NCBI GenBank assembly: GCA_029207755.1
Contig: JARCOQ010000011.1
Location: 24,927,712-24,991,711, forward strand
DNA length: 64,000 bases
Origin: Chamaea fasciata
Taxonomy: Eukaryota > Chordata > Aves > Passeriformes > Sylviidae
Reading direction: 5' to 3'
The position numbers and the translations under genes are program-made. Of this stretch, positions 62,685 through 64,000 are shown piece after piece (positions within the stretch are counted from its first letter, which is position 1; each line of letters begins with the position of its first letter). The notes beneath the pieces are model-generated. The model saw only the letters and a program-made list of their open reading frames with translations, had not been told where the DNA came from and did no database searches.

Positions 62685-64000
62685 CTGCACAGACACAGCA
62701 ACCACGTCACCTGGATTTCACACCCATGCCAGGCCTCAAAACATGAGCCATGAAAACAGACAATAAAATGGAAAAGTGCTTCTTCAAAACACATGCAAAT
62801 CATTTATCAGGGAAATCTACTAAACGGTAAAAAATATTCTCAGGAACTAGACCAGGGGGTGGTTTTATTCAGCAGAAAAGTGTCTGTTTCATGAACTTGG
62901 GTAATGAGTTTTAATTCAATAAAGGACTTACAGAGTTACATAAATAACTCCTTTTTACAGAAGTCTTTAAAAATACAGCTTCCCTTTTTTACCAAAACCC
63001 ATGAGAACCTCCGTGGTCATAAACCTCGAAGCATGAGGCAAGGTGCAGAAGGGTCCCTCCATCCCTGATTTTTATTCAGCTTGTGTGCTATATGGGAGTT
63101 ATTTGACATTTCTAACATTAATTCTGATGCTAGGATCACTTTCGCTCCTATCAAAATATATGAACAAGGCATTTTGGAAAGCTTTTATTGCCAAGCAACA
63201 GGCACCCTGTTAGAGACACATGAGGAGGGATGACCAGCAGGTTTTACATAAATACTGTAGCCTGAAGGCAACTCAGGGAAAAAACACATTTTTTTACTGT
63301 GAATGGCATTTCTAATTTTTTCTCCCCCTGCAGCGTAGCTGGGGTAACCAGCCCCCTCTGTCCCACACAGGTCTCCATCACCAGACCTTCACTTCATTCT
63401 TCTGTACACTCAGAAACACACAAAGCAGCACAAAACACTGCAAAAATCTGTTCATTCTTGTATCTTTAGTAACAGCCTCAGCTCCTCATCTACTTCACTT
63501 TTTTTTTTTCTTGCTTTCAGAGTCCTGAAAGAGTTACTTGGCATCACCTCTCATTTGGTGCCAAAATACCTCCCCTCTCTGTTTGGCCCATAATTTCACT
63601 CTTAAACATCCCACAGGGTATATTTCCAAGTATTCTCCCTTCTGTTTTTCCCAGGCAGCTCTACACGCCTGGGGAGTCCTGCCTGTGCCCATTTCACAGC
63701 TTCACCCCACTATCCTCCCCCGTGTCCTAAAATCCTTCCTTTAAATAACCCTCTCTGGGAAATATTACCGTTATTTGCTTATTTGTTGATGCATAAACTA
63801 TCAGTCCCAGTGGGCCAAGATGGGAATTTAGTGTCTCACTTGTAATATTCTGTACACAATCTCACTCAAACACTTCTTCTAGCCCCTTTCTAGGCTCCAA
63901 AGAAAAATGGAGATCCATCAGAGCTGGATGCGCTACTGTCCCCACTACAGCTTGAGCTCGGGACAACACAAGAAAGGGTTACCTGAGGAGTATCAAGAGA
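62685..64000 (-). other. PLD1: PLD1 intron upstream of the first visible exon
   Basis: The sequence is A+T-rich with no exon that fits the preceding part of PLD1. The region continues beyond the window. A TCAG/GTAACC string at the very edge (about 63978-63986, minus strand) was considered as a donor and rejected. Confidence 0.65.

Noticed and set aside
63970..64000. Possible PLD1 exon end at the window edge (CTCCTCAG followed by GTAACC, minus strand)
   Set aside because: The phase would fit an Arg codon, but the preceding residues (LLILLR) do not match the PLD1 sequence expected before WLVVKDSF.

Overview
The window is nuclear DNA from a vertebrate, most likely a bird. The evidence is six fragments of CR1 non-LTR retrotransposon with the typical avian 3' end, no Alu, B1, L1 or other mammalian repeats that I could see, short introns, and protein-coding exons that read as vertebrate TNIK and PLD1. 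I cannot name the species from sequence alone.

Both genes lie on the minus strand, head to tail, in the order known from human 3q26 (recalled, not searched). Positions 1-15086 are the 5' part of TNIK intron 1. Positions 15087-15143 are the coding part of TNIK exon 1, encoding 19 residues. It sits in a CpG island of about 1.4 kb (roughly 14450-15860) that should hold the TNIK promoter. Two CA arrays, a GGAT array and a G12 run lie just inside the intron.

Positions 15144-35730 are the TNIK-PLD1 gap, including an unmapped PLD1 3' UTR. I found no protein-coding gene in it. Its main feature is a G-rich minisatellite of about 1.5 kb (25940-27465), built from mixed 9-bp and 11-bp units and set in a second CpG-rich block (about 25600-27960). 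A 47-bp-period duplication carrying nuclear-receptor-like half-sites lies just beyond, at 28025-28097.

Positions 35731-62684 hold the 3' two-thirds of PLD1: 18 constitutive coding exons plus one 114-bp alternative exon (53203-53316). Every junction was checked for splice signals and for reading phase. The joined exons encode 786 residues, or 824 with the alternative exon. They cover most of the PH domain, both HKD catalytic motifs, the loop between them, the basic phosphoinositide-binding stretch and the conserved C-terminal tail. The upstream exons (N-terminus, PX domain, start of the PH domain) lie beyond position 64000. I saw no RNA genes, CRISPR arrays, operons or viral genes.

Functionally, PLD1 hydrolyses phosphatidylcholine to phosphatidic acid and choline under control of ARF, Rho and PKC. 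TNIK is a germinal-centre-kinase-family Ser/Thr kinase in Wnt/TCF4 and JNK signalling. Nothing here shows that the two genes cooperate; they are neighbours.
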